Assembly (NCBI GenBank): GCA_025698865.1
Contig: JAILWQ010000002.1
Coordinates: 332,385 to 396,384 of the forward strand
Direction of reading: 5' to 3'
DNA: 64,000 nt
From: Erythrobacter sp.
GTDB lineage: Bacteria > Pseudomonadota > Alphaproteobacteria > Sphingomonadales > Sphingomonadaceae
Below the pieces are notes generated by a model. That model was not told the DNA's origin, made no database searches, and saw nothing but the letters and a program-made list of their open reading frames with translations. A program made the position numbers and the translations under genes. Shown here piece after piece: positions 15,195 through 23,961 of the stretch (positions are counted from its first letter, which is position 1; each line of letters starts with the position of its first letter).

Positions 15195-17846
15195 ATGACA
15201 ACGGGACTTTCAGCACCTAGCGGCGGTGAGCGCTTGGGCTTTCGCGTCGAGGGCATGGATTGCGCAAGTTGCGTCGGCAAGATCGAGACTGCACTGAACC
15301 GTCTGGGAGGCATCACTGACGTTACCGTCAATTTTGCCACCGAGACGCTGCAGCTTTCCCGCGATACGGCCAGCACAACGACGTCGAACGACATCGCCAG
15401 GAAGATCCGCGCGCTCGGCTTCGATGTGACCGAGCTACCGCCCGCCGTCATTCCATCGACGCCCGCCCGGCATTCCGAAGCGCACAGCGGGCATGACCAC
15501 AGCGGCTGCTCCGGTGAGCATGATCATGGGCACGATCACCACCATGCGCATCATCATGATCACAGCGACTGCGGTGGCCACGATCATGGTCAGCTCGCGC
15601 AAACGCCGGTCTCGCGCACAGATCCGACATCTCCGCCCAATGTCTCGATGCGGGTCGAGGGCATGGATTGCGCGAGTTGCGTCGGCAAGATCGAAGTCGC
15701 ACTTGCAAGAATGCCCGATGTTTCCGACATTCGCGTGAACTTCACGACCGAAATGCTTGAACTCAACTTGGTTCCCGGCTCGGGCACCAAGGTTGCCGAC
15801 ATCGAAAGGACCATCAAGAGCCTCGGCTTCGGGGTATCCAACACACGCGAACTTTCGTCTTCGTCCGACGTCGCCGTGGACGTTGCGCCCGCGCCAGCCA
15901 TGCGCAATCAACGCTGGTGGCAGACTCGCAAGGGCAAGCACGTCATCGGCCTCGGTCTGCTGATGGGCTCGGCCTACCTCATCGCCCAGTTTATCCCCCT
16001 CTATGCAGAGTGGATCTTTGCACTCGCCGTCGTCGCAGGCGTCCTGCCGTTCGCCCGCAAGGCGTTTGCTCTCGCGACGTCAGGGTCGCCATTCTCGATT
16101 GAGACACTGATGAGCGTGGCCGCGATCGGCGCCTTGGTGATCGGCGAGGCCGAAGAGGCGGCTGCGGTGGTGTTCCTGTTCGCGGTCGGCGAGTTGCTTG
16201 AAAGCGTTGCAGCCGGACGCGCTCGCGCTGGCATAAAGGCCCTTGCGTCGCTGGTGCCAAAGACCGCAATTCTGCTTGATCCCAGCGGCGCTCAGCGCAG
16301 CGTCCCGGCGACTTCCTTGCGCGTGAACGACCTTGTTCTTGTGCGGCCCGGCGACCGAGTGCCGGCCGACGGACAGATCGTCCAAGGCACTTCCAGCCTC
16401 GACGAATCGCCCATCACCGGAGAATCGGTCCCGCGCGCCAAAGCCAAGGGCGAGAGCATTTATGCTGGGTCCATCAATGTCGATGGCGTTCTCAAGGTTC
16501 GCGTCGAAAAGGCCGCTGCCGACAACACGATCTCGCGCATCATCCAGCTCGTCGAGCAGGCTCAGTCCGCCAAGGCTCCTACCGCACGTTTCATCGAGAA
16601 TTTCAGCCGCTACTATACCCCGGCCGTGATGCTGATCGCTGCGCTGATCGTCATCGTGCCGCCACTGGCGATGGGCGGCGATTGGGACACCTGGATCTAT
16701 CGCGGCCTCGCGCTCTTGCTGATCGCATGTCCCTGCGCGCTCGTTCTCTCGACGCCTGCGGCGATCGCCTCGGGCCTTGCCGTCGGCACCCGCCGCGGCC
16801 TGCTGATCAAGGGCGGCAACGCCCTCGAAACCATCGGCAAGGTGAATGCTATCGCCTTCGACAAGACAGGGACGCTTACTGAGGGCAAGCCGCGCGTCAC
16901 CGAAACGGTGGCCTTCGGCAAGAACGAGGAGAAGGACGTCATCGCATTGGCGGCAGCGGTCGAGACGGGTTCCAGCCATCCGCTTGCCAAGGCGATCATC
17001 AACCGAGCAGAGGCTTCCGGCATAGCGGTCCCTCCGGCGCAGGACGCCTCTGCGACGGCCGGGAAGGCAGTCCATGCCACGGTCGTCGGGCGCCGCCTTG
17101 CCGTCGGCTCCCCGAGCCATGCCGCGAACGTGGTAGTGATCGGTAAGCACGAGCAGAGCGCAATCGAAGGGCTCGAAGATCGCGGCAACACCGTTGCCGT
17201 CCTCTTTGATGAGGGGACGCGGGAAGCAATCGGCCTGATCGCCTTGCGCGACGAACCGCGGCGAGACGCGCCCGAGGGGATTGCCCGGCTCAAAGCGATG
17301 GGCGTTCGTTCCGTGATGCTGACCGGCGACAATCGGCGCACCGCTCAGGCGATCGCCAAGGGTCTTGGTATCGAATGGAGCGCCGAGCTTCTGCCGCAGG
17401 ACAAGCTCGATCTCGTGAACGAGATGAAACGAACGACCAAGGTGGCTATGGTCGGTGATGGAATCAACGATGCCCCTGCGCTCGCAACCGCCGATGTCGG
17501 GATCGCCATGGGCGGCGGAACCGACGTGGCAATCGAGACGGCGGACGCCGCCCTGCTGAAGAGCCGAGTGACGGATGTTGCCCATCTTGTGGCGCTGTCC
17601 CGTGCGACAATGGCCAACATCCATCAGAACGTCGTCTTCGCTTTGGCGCTGAAGGGCCTGTTTCTCGTTACCAGCGTCCTAGGGATCACCGGCCTCTGGA
17701 TCGCAGTCCTCGCCGATACCGGCGCCACCGCGATCGTGACGCTGAATGCGCTCCGGCTCTTGCGCTTCAAGGGGGCGAAGTCGAACGACGACGAACGTGA
17801 CGACGGCACGTCTTCACGCCCCCTGATACCAGCCGAGAGCTACTGA
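15195..17846 (+). CDS. cadA: Zn/Cd/Pb-exporting P1B-type ATPase with two HMA domains
   Basis: Inner-membrane heavy-metal ATPase of 883 residues starting MTTGLSAPSGGERLG after AAAGGAG. Two HMA domains with GMDCASCVGKIE (about residues 15-75 and 155-215) are separated by a His-rich linker (HSGHDHSGCSGEHDHGHDH...). The catalytic core has [32 protein letters not shown] and [11 protein letters not shown]. The C-terminal membrane helix carries the Lys/Asp features of ZntA-type zinc and cadmium pumps (ADTGATAIVTLNALRLLRFK). It follows an SmtB-type repressor and operator and is followed by a MerR regulator gene, so two sensors may control it. Confidence 0.93.
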   Translation: MTTGLSAPSGGERLGFRVEGMDCASCVGKIETALNRLGGITDVTVNFATETLQLSRDTASTTTSNDIARKIRALGFDVTELPPAVIPSTPARHSEAHSGHDHSGCSGEHDHGHDHHHAHHHDHSDCGGHDHGQLAQTPVSRTDPTSPPNVSMRVEGMDCASCVGKIEVALARMPDVSDIRVNFTTEMLELNLVPGSGTKVADIERTIKSLGFGVSNTRELSSSSDVAVDVAPAPAMRNQRWWQTRKGKHVIGLGLLMGSAYLIAQFIPLYAEWIFALAVVAGVLPFARKAFALATSGSPFSIETLMSVAAIGALVIGEAEEAAAVVFLFAVGELLESVAAGRARAGIKALASLVPKTAILLDPSGAQRSVPATSLRVNDLVLVRPGDRVPADGQIVQGTSSLDESPITGESVPRAKAKGESIYAGSINVDGVLKVRVEKAAADNTISRIIQLVEQAQSAKAPTARFIENFSRYYTPAVMLIAALIVIVPPLAMGGDWDTWIYRGLALLLIACPCALVLSTPAAIASGLAVGTRRGLLIKGGNALETIGKVNAIAFDKTGTLTEGKPRVTETVAFGKNEEKDVIALAAAVETGSSHPLAKAIINRAEASGIAVPPAQDASATAGKAVHATVVGRRLAVGSPSHAANVVVIGKHEQSAIEGLEDRGNTVAVLFDEGTREAIGLIALRDEPRRDAPEGIARLKAMGVRSVMLTGDNRRTAQAIAKGLGIEWSAELLPQDKLDLVNEMKRTTKVAMVGDGINDAPALATADVGIAMGGGTDVAIETADAALLKSRVTDVAHLVALSRATMANIHQNVVFALALKGLFLVTSVLGITGLWIAVLADTGATAIVTLNALRLLRFKGAKSNDDERDDGTSSRPLIPAESY

Positions 17847-17863
17847 TCCCTCCCGTCGAAGAA

Positions 17864-17892
17864 GCCGTCCGTCAAACTTGACGGGCGGCTTT
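17864..17892 (+). terminator. Terminator after the Zn/Cd ATPase
   Basis: A hairpin GCCGTCCGTCAA / TTGACGGGCGGC is followed by a short TTT, 18 bp after the stop codon of the ATPase gene. Confidence 0.6.
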
Positions 17893-17983
17893 GCCCGGCC
17901 GGAACCAATCGTAGCAACGGCGAACATCGCGCTCGGAAAACCCATTCATGAACTGGCACCACCCTTCAGAAAGGACAACAGCC

Positions 17984-18394
17984 ATGGACCTGGGCATCGG
18001 CAAACTCTCCCAGATCACGGGGGTCAAGATTCCAACGATCCGCTATTACGAGCAGATCGGTCTCTTGCCCGAGGGCTTGCGAAACAAGGGCAATCAGAGA
18101 CGCTACGATCATGATGCGGTCAAACGATTACTGTTCATTCGCCGGGCGCGGGATCTCGGGTTTGACATCGATGCGATCAGGGATCTGCTTCATCTAGCCG
18201 ACGTCTCGGCCTCGCGTTCGCCCGAGGCACTCCGTATCGCAAAACAGCAGCTCGCTTCCGTCGAGGAGAAGATCGCTCAACTGGAAGACCTTGAAAAGGT
18301 GATCAAGCGGGTCGCCGAAGGCGAGAGCGATGGGGACGACGCGCCCTATTGCTGCAGCACGGCGACAGATCATGCGGATAAGCCCCTCCACTAG
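17984..18394 (+). CDS. MerR-family regulator (ZntR/CadR-like)
   Basis: 136 residues starting MDLGIGKLSQITGVK; an AAAGGA ribosome site precedes this ATG, so the longer ORF start is not used. The MerR winged helix (IPTIRYYEQIGLL...NQRRYDHDAV) is followed by a coiled-coil dimerisation helix and a C-terminal metal loop with paired cysteines and histidines (YCCSTATDHADKPLH), as in ZntR/CadR/PbrR-type sensors. The metal is probably Zn, Cd or Pb. It lies between the zinc ATPase and an FAD monooxygenase on the same strand. Confidence 0.82.
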   Translation: MDLGIGKLSQITGVKIPTIRYYEQIGLLPEGLRNKGNQRRYDHDAVKRLLFIRRARDLGFDIDAIRDLLHLADVSASRSPEALRIAKQQLASVEEKIAQLEDLEKVIKRVAEGESDGDDAPYCCSTATDHADKPLH

Positions 18395-18413
18395 CCTCGA
18401 AACGACAGGAGGT

Positions 18414-19694
18414 ATGGAGTTGAGATACCTTTATTCCAATCTGGAAAGGAGCCAGAGCTGCGTCGTCGTGGGGGCGGGACCGGCCGGCCTGATGCTCGGA
18501 CTCCTTCTGGCCCGATCCGGGGTCGACGTAACGGTCATCGAGAAGCACCAGGACTTCCTGCGCGATTTTCGTGGAGATACCATCCATCCTTCGACACTCG
18601 AAGCAATGCACGAGCTTGGCTATCTCGACGAACTTCTCACGCTTCCCCATCAGAAAGCCTATCAGCTCCACGCTGAGATCGAAGGACGCAAGGTCACGAT
18701 CGCAGACTTCTCCAAACTGCCGACGCGCGCCAAGTTCATCGCGTTCATGCCCCAATGGGATTTCCTGAATTTTCTGGCACGGAAGGCAGCGGGATTTCCG
18801 CGCTTCCGCTTGCTGATGTCGACCGAGATAACGTCGCTCCGTTGGGAAGCAGGTCGAGTTGTCGGCGTGAATGCTCGCCAGAGCGACCGCAATCTGGTTC
18901 TTGATGCCGATCTCGTAATCGGTGCCGACGGACGCAATTCCGCCACCCGCAAGGCTGCGGGACTTGAGTTTCAGAGCTTTGGCACGGCCACAGATATTCT
19001 ATGGATGAAGGTCTCGAAAAAGGCCGGCGATCCCCAGCAAGCGATGAGCCATGCCGGCCCGCGACAGGGGCTGGTTCTGATCGACCGAGGCGACTACTGG
19101 CAGTGCGGCTACGTCATCACCAAGGGGACCGTCGACGCGCTGAAGGACGGCGGAATTGGTGCGCTTCGCGCAAGGATCGCTGAGGTCGCACCTTTGCCTG
19201 CGGACCGCTTCAAGGAGATCCGCTCTTGGGATGACGTGCATCTGCTGAGCGTTCGGATCGACCGCCTGAAGACGTGGTGGAAACCCGGCCTGTTGTTTAT
19301 CGGGGATGCCGCACACGCCATGTCGCTGATTGGCGGCGTTGGTGTGAACCTCGCTATTCAGGACGCTATAGCGACGGCCAACCTACTGGCTGAAGCCTTG
19401 CGCGAAGGACGAATGAAAACGCGCTTGCTGGAGGCCGTGCAGCGCCGACGCGCCTTTCCAACCAGAGCGACCCAAAAACTACAACTGATGATGCGCAGCC
19501 GAAAGCGTGCGGGTGAGGCAGACAGCGCACGAAGTCCGAAGCCTCCTCTCTTCATGCGCCTGATTGCCCGGTCGCCACTGTTGCCCCGGCTGACCGGCCG
19601 CCTCATCGGACTTGGCTTTCGTCCCGAGCATGTTCGCACACAGCTAGTCGATTGGTCCTGTTCGCTCAGGAAGTCTGCGGCTCCGCCCCGATAA
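18414..19694 (+). CDS. FAD-dependent monooxygenase (PHBH/UbiH-like fold)
   Basis: A soluble flavoprotein of about 426 residues. The dinucleotide site VVGAGPAGLMLGLLLARSG lies near the N terminus; the mid-protein motif DLVIGADGRNSATRKAAG and the C-terminal FAD motif LLFIGDAAHAMSLIGGVGVNLAIQDA are typical of class A flavin monooxygenases. AGGAGG lies one base before this ATG, so a TTG six bases later (MRYLYSN) could be the real start. Its substrate is unknown. Related proteins include Tet(X)-type drug-inactivating and pigment oxygenases, but nothing here identifies either. It follows the MerR-type regulator closely and may be co-transcribed with the metal genes. Confidence 0.8.
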   Translation: MELRYLYSNLERSQSCVVVGAGPAGLMLGLLLARSGVDVTVIEKHQDFLRDFRGDTIHPSTLEAMHELGYLDELLTLPHQKAYQLHAEIEGRKVTIADFSKLPTRAKFIAFMPQWDFLNFLARKAAGFPRFRLLMSTEITSLRWEAGRVVGVNARQSDRNLVLDADLVIGADGRNSATRKAAGLEFQSFGTATDILWMKVSKKAGDPQQAMSHAGPRQGLVLIDRGDYWQCGYVITKGTVDALKDGGIGALRARIAEVAPLPADRFKEIRSWDDVHLLSVRIDRLKTWWKPGLLFIGDAAHAMSLIGGVGVNLAIQDAIATANLLAEALREGRMKTRLLEAVQRRRAFPTRATQKLQLMMRSRKRAGEADSARSPKPPLFMRLIARSPLLPRLTGRLIGLGFRPEHVRTQLVDWSCSLRKSAAPPR

Positions 19695-19901
19695 AACTAT
19701 GGAGCAGGTGCTTGACCTAGGCACCTTGGCCGATGTCACCTTCACCGTAGAGACTAGCTTGCGAGAAAGGGATTATCGTTCGCTGGTGAATTTCCCGCTG
19801 ACATTCTCGCCATCCGCCGCAGCACGGGAGATTCTCTGCCCGTTTCGAAGAACCAGCAATCAACGATTAGGGGAGAATGGCGCGCCGCACCGAGATATGC
19901 T
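19695..19901. other. Short stretch between the monooxygenase and the IS256-type element
   Basis: The 71-codon ORF at 19699 lacks a ribosome site and any recognisable family. I see no RNA gene. This may be the damaged 5' flank of DNA displaced by the insertion sequence. Confidence 0.4.
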
Positions 19902-21258
19902 CGAAAGTTGGTGACGCTTGATCAGGCGGCAGCTTGAATGTGGCCGACGCCGTCGCGGAACTCAACCCCGCTGATGACCTCCGGCAGGCGGTTCCGACCG
20001 TCGAGCCTCCGCCATTTCTTCTGCGCCGACATCATCAGCCGGAAGGCCATGGCGAGCCCGGTCTTTCGGCTCAGGCAGCCCTTGGTTCGCCGGGTGCGGT
20101 GCCGGACGGTGGCGAAGGTGCTCTCGATCGGATTTGACGTCCGGATATGTTTCCAGTGCTCGGCCGGATATTCGTAGAGGGTCAGCAGCGCGTCCCGGTC
20201 CTTGACCAGCTTGGCCACCGCCTTGTCCCATTTCACGCCGTAGGTTTCGACGAAGAAGTTGAAGGCGACGTTGGCTTCGGCCTTTGTCCCGGCCTGCCAG
20301 ATGTCGTGCAGGTGTCCTTTGGCCCTAGCCTGCGCCGATTTCGGCAGCGCGTTCAGCACGTTCATGGTCTTGTGCAGCCAGCACCGCTGCTCCTGCGTCG
20401 TGGGGAAGACTTCGCGCAGGGCCGTCCAGAAGCCGAGGGCACCGTCGCCGATCGCGAGCTTGGGATCCTGCGTGAGGCCGCGCCGCTTGAGATCGAGCAG
20501 CACCTCGCGCCAGCTCTGGGTGCTCTCGCGGAAGCCGTCGGTCATGGCCAGCAGTTCCTTCCGGCCGTATTCATCCGCCCCGACGATGACCAGAACGCAT
20601 TGCTTTTCCTCGGCCATGCGCGGCTTGAAGTAGACACCGTCGGCCCAGATGTAGAGGAACCGCCGGGTTCCGAGGTCGCGCTTCTCCCAAGCCTCGTATT
20701 CGGACCACCAGTTGGCTTTCAGGCGGGTGACGGTCTTGGCCGACAGGCCCTTGGCGTCCGGCCCCAGCAGGGCGGCCAGCGCCTCGCCGAAATCGCCGGT
20801 GGAGACCCCCTTGAGGTAGAGCCAGGGCAGCAGTTCCTCGACCGATTTGGCCTTGCGCAGGTAGCGCGGCAGGATGCTGGGCGTGAAGGAGATCCTCTCC
20901 GCTCCCGGCTTGCGATCCCGCACCCGCGGCACCTTCACGGCGACCGGACCGATCCCGGTCAGGATTTCGCGCTCCGGCAAATGTCCGTGCCGCACCAGCC
21001 TGGCCCGACCGTCATCGAGCCTTTCCTCGGCGAACGCGGCGAGGAGCGTTGCCAGCTCGGCCTCAACCGCTTGTTCGATCAGCTTGCGCGCACCCTCCCG
21101 GATGAGGTCCGTCAGCGGATCCGGCGAAAACCCCGATGGATCGGGCAGCGTGCTGATGGTAGTCTCCGACATGTGGCATATCCCTTTCTCGGCTGAGAAT
21201 TGACGGCGTCTGAACACCGCCATGATATGCCGCCCCTCAGGGCATCACCAACTTTCGC
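19902..21258 (-). mobile_element. IS256-family insertion sequence
   Basis: One transposase gene is bounded by matching terminal inverted repeats: CGAAAGTTGGTGACGC at the left end (19902) and its complement CACCAACTTTCG at the right end (21247-21258), with only small differences beyond. The short element length and single DDE transposase fit IS256. I could not find a clean 8-9 bp target duplication. Confidence 0.8.
19922..21172 (-). CDS. tnpA: IS256-family (mutator-type) transposase
   Basis: A DDE transposase of about 416 residues from MSETTISTLP; the 17-residue upstream extension is not needed. Family features: the N-terminal GARKLIEQAVEAELATLL, the block WADGVYFKPRMAEEKQCVLVIVGAD with the first Asp, SWREVLLDLKRRGL...AIGDGALGFW with the second Asp, the RCWLHKTMNVLNALPK motif, and the C-terminal Glu in TSNPIESTFATVRHRTRRTKGCLSRKTGL. 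It appears intact and probably functional. It marks the boundary between the metal block and the defence island. Confidence 0.95.
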   Translation of the reverse strand: MSETTISTLPDPSGFSPDPLTDLIREGARKLIEQAVEAELATLLAAFAEERLDDGRARLVRHGHLPEREILTGIGPVAVKVPRVRDRKPGAERISFTPSILPRYLRKAKSVEELLPWLYLKGVSTGDFGEALAALLGPDAKGLSAKTVTRLKANWWSEYEAWEKRDLGTRRFLYIWADGVYFKPRMAEEKQCVLVIVGADEYGRKELLAMTDGFRESTQSWREVLLDLKRRGLTQDPKLAIGDGALGFWTALREVFPTTQEQRCWLHKTMNVLNALPKSAQARAKGHLHDIWQAGTKAEANVAFNFFVETYGVKWDKAVAKLVKDRDALLTLYEYPAEHWKHIRTSNPIESTFATVRHRTRRTKGCLSRKTGLAMAFRLMMSAQKKWRRLDGRNRLPEVISGVEFRDGVGHIQAAA

Positions 21259-21259
21259 G

Positions 21260-21766
21260 CGTTACTCCGCCGCACCGGGTGAAGATGACAACTACATCTA
21301 CTCTATAGCCCTCTAAGGCGCGCTTTAGTGGGGATGCCTGAGGTCGAGGCTCTGGATGTGAACTTCCTGTTCATGAGTTTTCTTCGCTTGCGAAAAAAAG
21401 ATGAGCGATCCCTTGCGTTCGAATCCCTCCCGTTCCGCCAAACACCGCCGATTACCGCACAAAATGATCTGCTATCTCTTTAGTTATCAATATAATAGCG
21501 AGGTTCTAGCGGTGCGCCTGAAGTTACGGTTCCCGCACCACCAGCCGGGCGGTATAGCTCCACCTGAGATAACCGCCGATTATACGCTCCGACATAGCTC
21601 TCAGAAGATAGCTGCGGCTGTTTTGGACCGCTTGGCAGTCTGAACTGTACAGAGGAAGTATGAAAACGTGGGATCACTACGGAATTTTTTGGTGTTCTAA
21701 GATGGCCAGAGCACCCCACCACTCCCGTAGGGCTTTTAAGAGCCGTTTATCGGAGGCGGCTGCCAA
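21260..21766. other. AT-rich junction segment between the IS and the defence island
   Basis: About 500 bases without a convincing gene and with lower GC than the surroundings. It includes the tRNA-like 3' end at 21418-21440. Minus-strand ORF 21480-21722 (80 codons) ends in protein-like LSQVELYRPAGGAGTVTSG but has no family match I know; it may be a gene remnant. Confidence 0.5.
21418..21440 (+). other. tRNA 3'-end fragment, possible attachment site
   Basis: The sequence begins TTCGAATCCCTCCC and ends CGCCA. It looks like the T-loop, T-stem 3' strand, acceptor 3' strand, discriminator base and CCA of a tRNA gene. The 5' T-stem strand (TTGCG) does not pair with CCCTC, so it is not a complete tRNA. 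Integrating elements commonly use exactly this part of tRNA genes as attachment core. Confidence 0.55.
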
Positions 21767-23410
21767 TTACACCTCATCAGGCACGTCCTTCTTCTTCCGC
21801 TTCTTCTTGCGGCCTTCCGCTGCCACAACCTGGTCCGCGATGAAAATCACACGCCCCGGAACGTCCATAAGCTGGAGCGCCTTCATGCCGCGCATAAGGC
21901 TGATGCGGGAGAACAAGGGCAGGTTCAGCGACCGCCCGGCGGGGTCTTTCCGGGTCACGATGCCGAAGACGATGCGGCATTTCCGGTCACGAACGAGCGT
22001 GACCATCGCATCCGCATCGCCATCGGCAAGCACTTCCCGGATAAGCGCCTCCAGCTTGTCAACGGCCTGCGGTTCCAGCCGCATCAATTCGATGGCGTTT
22101 ACGCCCTGATTGAACAGATGGCTCAACTGAGCCGAGAGCGTCGAGACTTTGACATGATAGAAAGCAGCGACGCCGTCGCGGACCGCCAGCAGGTCGCAAG
22201 GCTCCACCGCGCTTTGCCCGTCCGGGCTGATATTCTTTGTATCAAGGCAGGCGATAGTCGCGTCCCCCGCCCCAACGGCTGCATTGTATTCGCCCTCGCT
22301 CGGATGATCGTAGGGCGGGAGATCGCTGTCCGCGCATAGCGGGTCGAGATAGGCGCTAAGCCGCGCGATATAGGTATCGTCGATGCGGTACCAATTGCCT
22401 TCGCAAAGATGGAAGGTTTCGCCTTGCGCGTCCTCCAGCGTCGTGTCGAAGACCAGGCTCTTGAAGATGCTGTAGCGGTCGCGGCTGTTTCCGTCCTCGT
22501 CGGTCAGGACCAGCGCGTGACGGCGCAAATCCTCGACGCCCAGAGCATTCAGGTCGATCCCATGTTCATCCAGATACTCGTAGTACCGCCCGATATAGAC
22601 ATCGTCATAGACGCGGCTGCGCCCGGCTCCGGCGAAGGCGGCGTAGAGGTTGTCGCTGTAGTTGATGATTTCCGGAACCGTGAGGTTGAGGTCGGGATTG
22701 CGCGCGCGAAAGGCCGCTAGGAGTTGGCCGTTCAGCGCCTCGATCTGTGCCGGATCACGGACCGGCATGATGTTCTGGATGTCCGGGAAAGCGGCCTTGT
22801 ATTCCTCGCTCTGATATAGATCGAGCAGCTTCTCGCACAGCGCCGCCAGCCGGTCGGCCTCGACATCCGTGCTGATACGCAAATTACTGCCGCCTGTGGC
22901 GTGCCGGAACAGTTCCTTGTGCTCATCGCGGACCTTGCCGGTCAGGCTGCGCAAGATCGTGCTGTCACGGTCGAAATCGAACAGCGTCAGCTCAGACTCG
23001 ATCGGAAGCTGCGTCCGCTGGCGCTTAGCCGCACCGGGATCGAGCGTGTCGGTGCTTTTAAGCTTGTGCGGGTCAAGGCTGTTCAATGTTACCCGCAGCC
23101 CAAAATCATATTCGTAGCTGGAGTCGATCAAGTTGTGGGCGACATGGCCGAAGGAGAGCGCGAAACACCGCCCGCCGACCGGCAGGAACACAAGGGCACC
23201 CTTGTTGACCTGCGTCAGGTTTTTCTCGACGTTGAAATATGACTTCCACCATGGCGGGCGCGGGTCGCTATCCAGCACGAACAGCGTTGCGCCTTCCGGC
23301 AGGTCCTGCGCGCCGATATCGTCATCGAGCGCATGGTCCTCCCGCAGCGCGTTGGCAGCATCATAGCCTTCCTTAAGAAGGTATATCGAGAAAGCCCTGC
23401 TCTTTGCCAT
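21767..23410 (-). CDS. TIGR04141/DUF6119-type protein (sporadically distributed, defence-associated)
   Basis: 547 residues. The layout and conserved blocks match the family named TIGR04141 (DUF6119) as I recall it: the N-terminal MAKSRAFSIYLLKEGYDAA, the central LCEGNWYRIDDTYIARL, and the C-terminal block EPCDLL...FYHVKVSTLSAQLSHLFNQG at about residues 403-437. The pattern acidic-CDLL-xn-HVK is reminiscent of the PD-(D/E)xK nuclease active site. The C terminus ends in a Lys-rich run (GRKKKRKKKD), possibly for nucleic-acid contact. No signal peptide is seen. Function is not established in the family. It starts next to a small ORF and diverges from the ATPase gene. Confidence 0.75.
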   Translation of the reverse strand: MAKSRAFSIYLLKEGYDAANALREDHALDDDIGAQDLPEGATLFVLDSDPRPPWWKSYFNVEKNLTQVNKGALVFLPVGGRCFALSFGHVAHNLIDSSYEYDFGLRVTLNSLDPHKLKSTDTLDPGAAKRQRTQLPIESELTLFDFDRDSTILRSLTGKVRDEHKELFRHATGGSNLRISTDVEADRLAALCEKLLDLYQSEEYKAAFPDIQNIMPVRDPAQIEALNGQLLAAFRARNPDLNLTVPEIINYSDNLYAAFAGAGRSRVYDDVYIGRYYEYLDEHGIDLNALGVEDLRRHALVLTDEDGNSRDRYSIFKSLVFDTTLEDAQGETFHLCEGNWYRIDDTYIARLSAYLDPLCADSDLPPYDHPSEGEYNAAVGAGDATIACLDTKNISPDGQSAVEPCDLLAVRDGVAAFYHVKVSTLSAQLSHLFNQGVNAIELMRLEPQAVDKLEALIREVLADGDADAMVTLVRDRKCRIVFGIVTRKDPAGRSLNLPLFSRISLMRGMKALQLMDVPGRVIFIADQVVAAEGRKKKRKKKDVPDEV

Positions 23411-23517
23411 GCCGCCCCCGGCGCGCGATCAACATCTCGCTTCTTAAACCTACGATAGCAGAAAGAAGACGGGGACGCATGTCAATGACGAGCGGCACAA
23501 GCCTAAGTATTGCAGGC

Positions 23518-23733
23518 TTATTCCCTGGATACGGTGCCATCGTCCCCAAGATGTGTCCCGCCGACCGCCTGATAGAGCGCCCAAAGAGATTCCGCTACCG
23601 AGCCGGCCAGTGCCTTCCATTCGGGATTCGCCTGCACTTGCGCGTGTTCGCAAAGCTCGCTGGCAACCGCGCGGCTCAGGAAGGATGCCATCTGCAAGAC
23701 CTCATGCCGCCCGCTATCATCCATTTCCGGCAT
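23518..23733 (-). CDS. Possible small helical protein upstream of the TIGR04141-type gene
   Basis: A 71-residue ORF on the same strand as the TIGR04141-type gene, about 108 bp before it. It is predicted to be mostly helical (EVLQMASFLSRAVASELCEHAQ) with an acidic N terminus. Residue composition is more protein-like than the overlapping plus-strand ORFs. I know no family for it. It may be a small regulator or cofactor, or it may not be expressed. Confidence 0.4.
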   Translation of the reverse strand: MPEMDDSGRHEVLQMASFLSRAVASELCEHAQVQANPEWKALAGSVAESLWALYQAVGGTHLGDDGTVSRE

Positions 23734-23961
23734 GTGCTGAACCTCGTCAGAATCCTGCTGCCATCATATTGCGAAGCCCGAGCGGCAGAACCCCGGCCCG
23801 AGAGTGGGAGGGCAACGCCCACCTGGCCCCTGATTGGGCACTGCCGCAGGTTACATGCTATCCTGCGCGGGCGTGGATGCGGCCTGTTACTGAGATAATA
23901 TTGGCGGGCTTTCGGCGCTATCAACTATACGGGGAAAGCGCCGGGTACCGGGGGCAACAGA

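Noticed and set aside
19699-19914. A 71-codon ORF
   Set aside because: No ribosome site, no recognisable family, and it runs into the IS256 end.
19880-21280. GCCGCACCG on both sides of the IS256 element as a target duplication
   Set aside because: It is not adjacent to the inverted repeats and the distances differ on the two sides.
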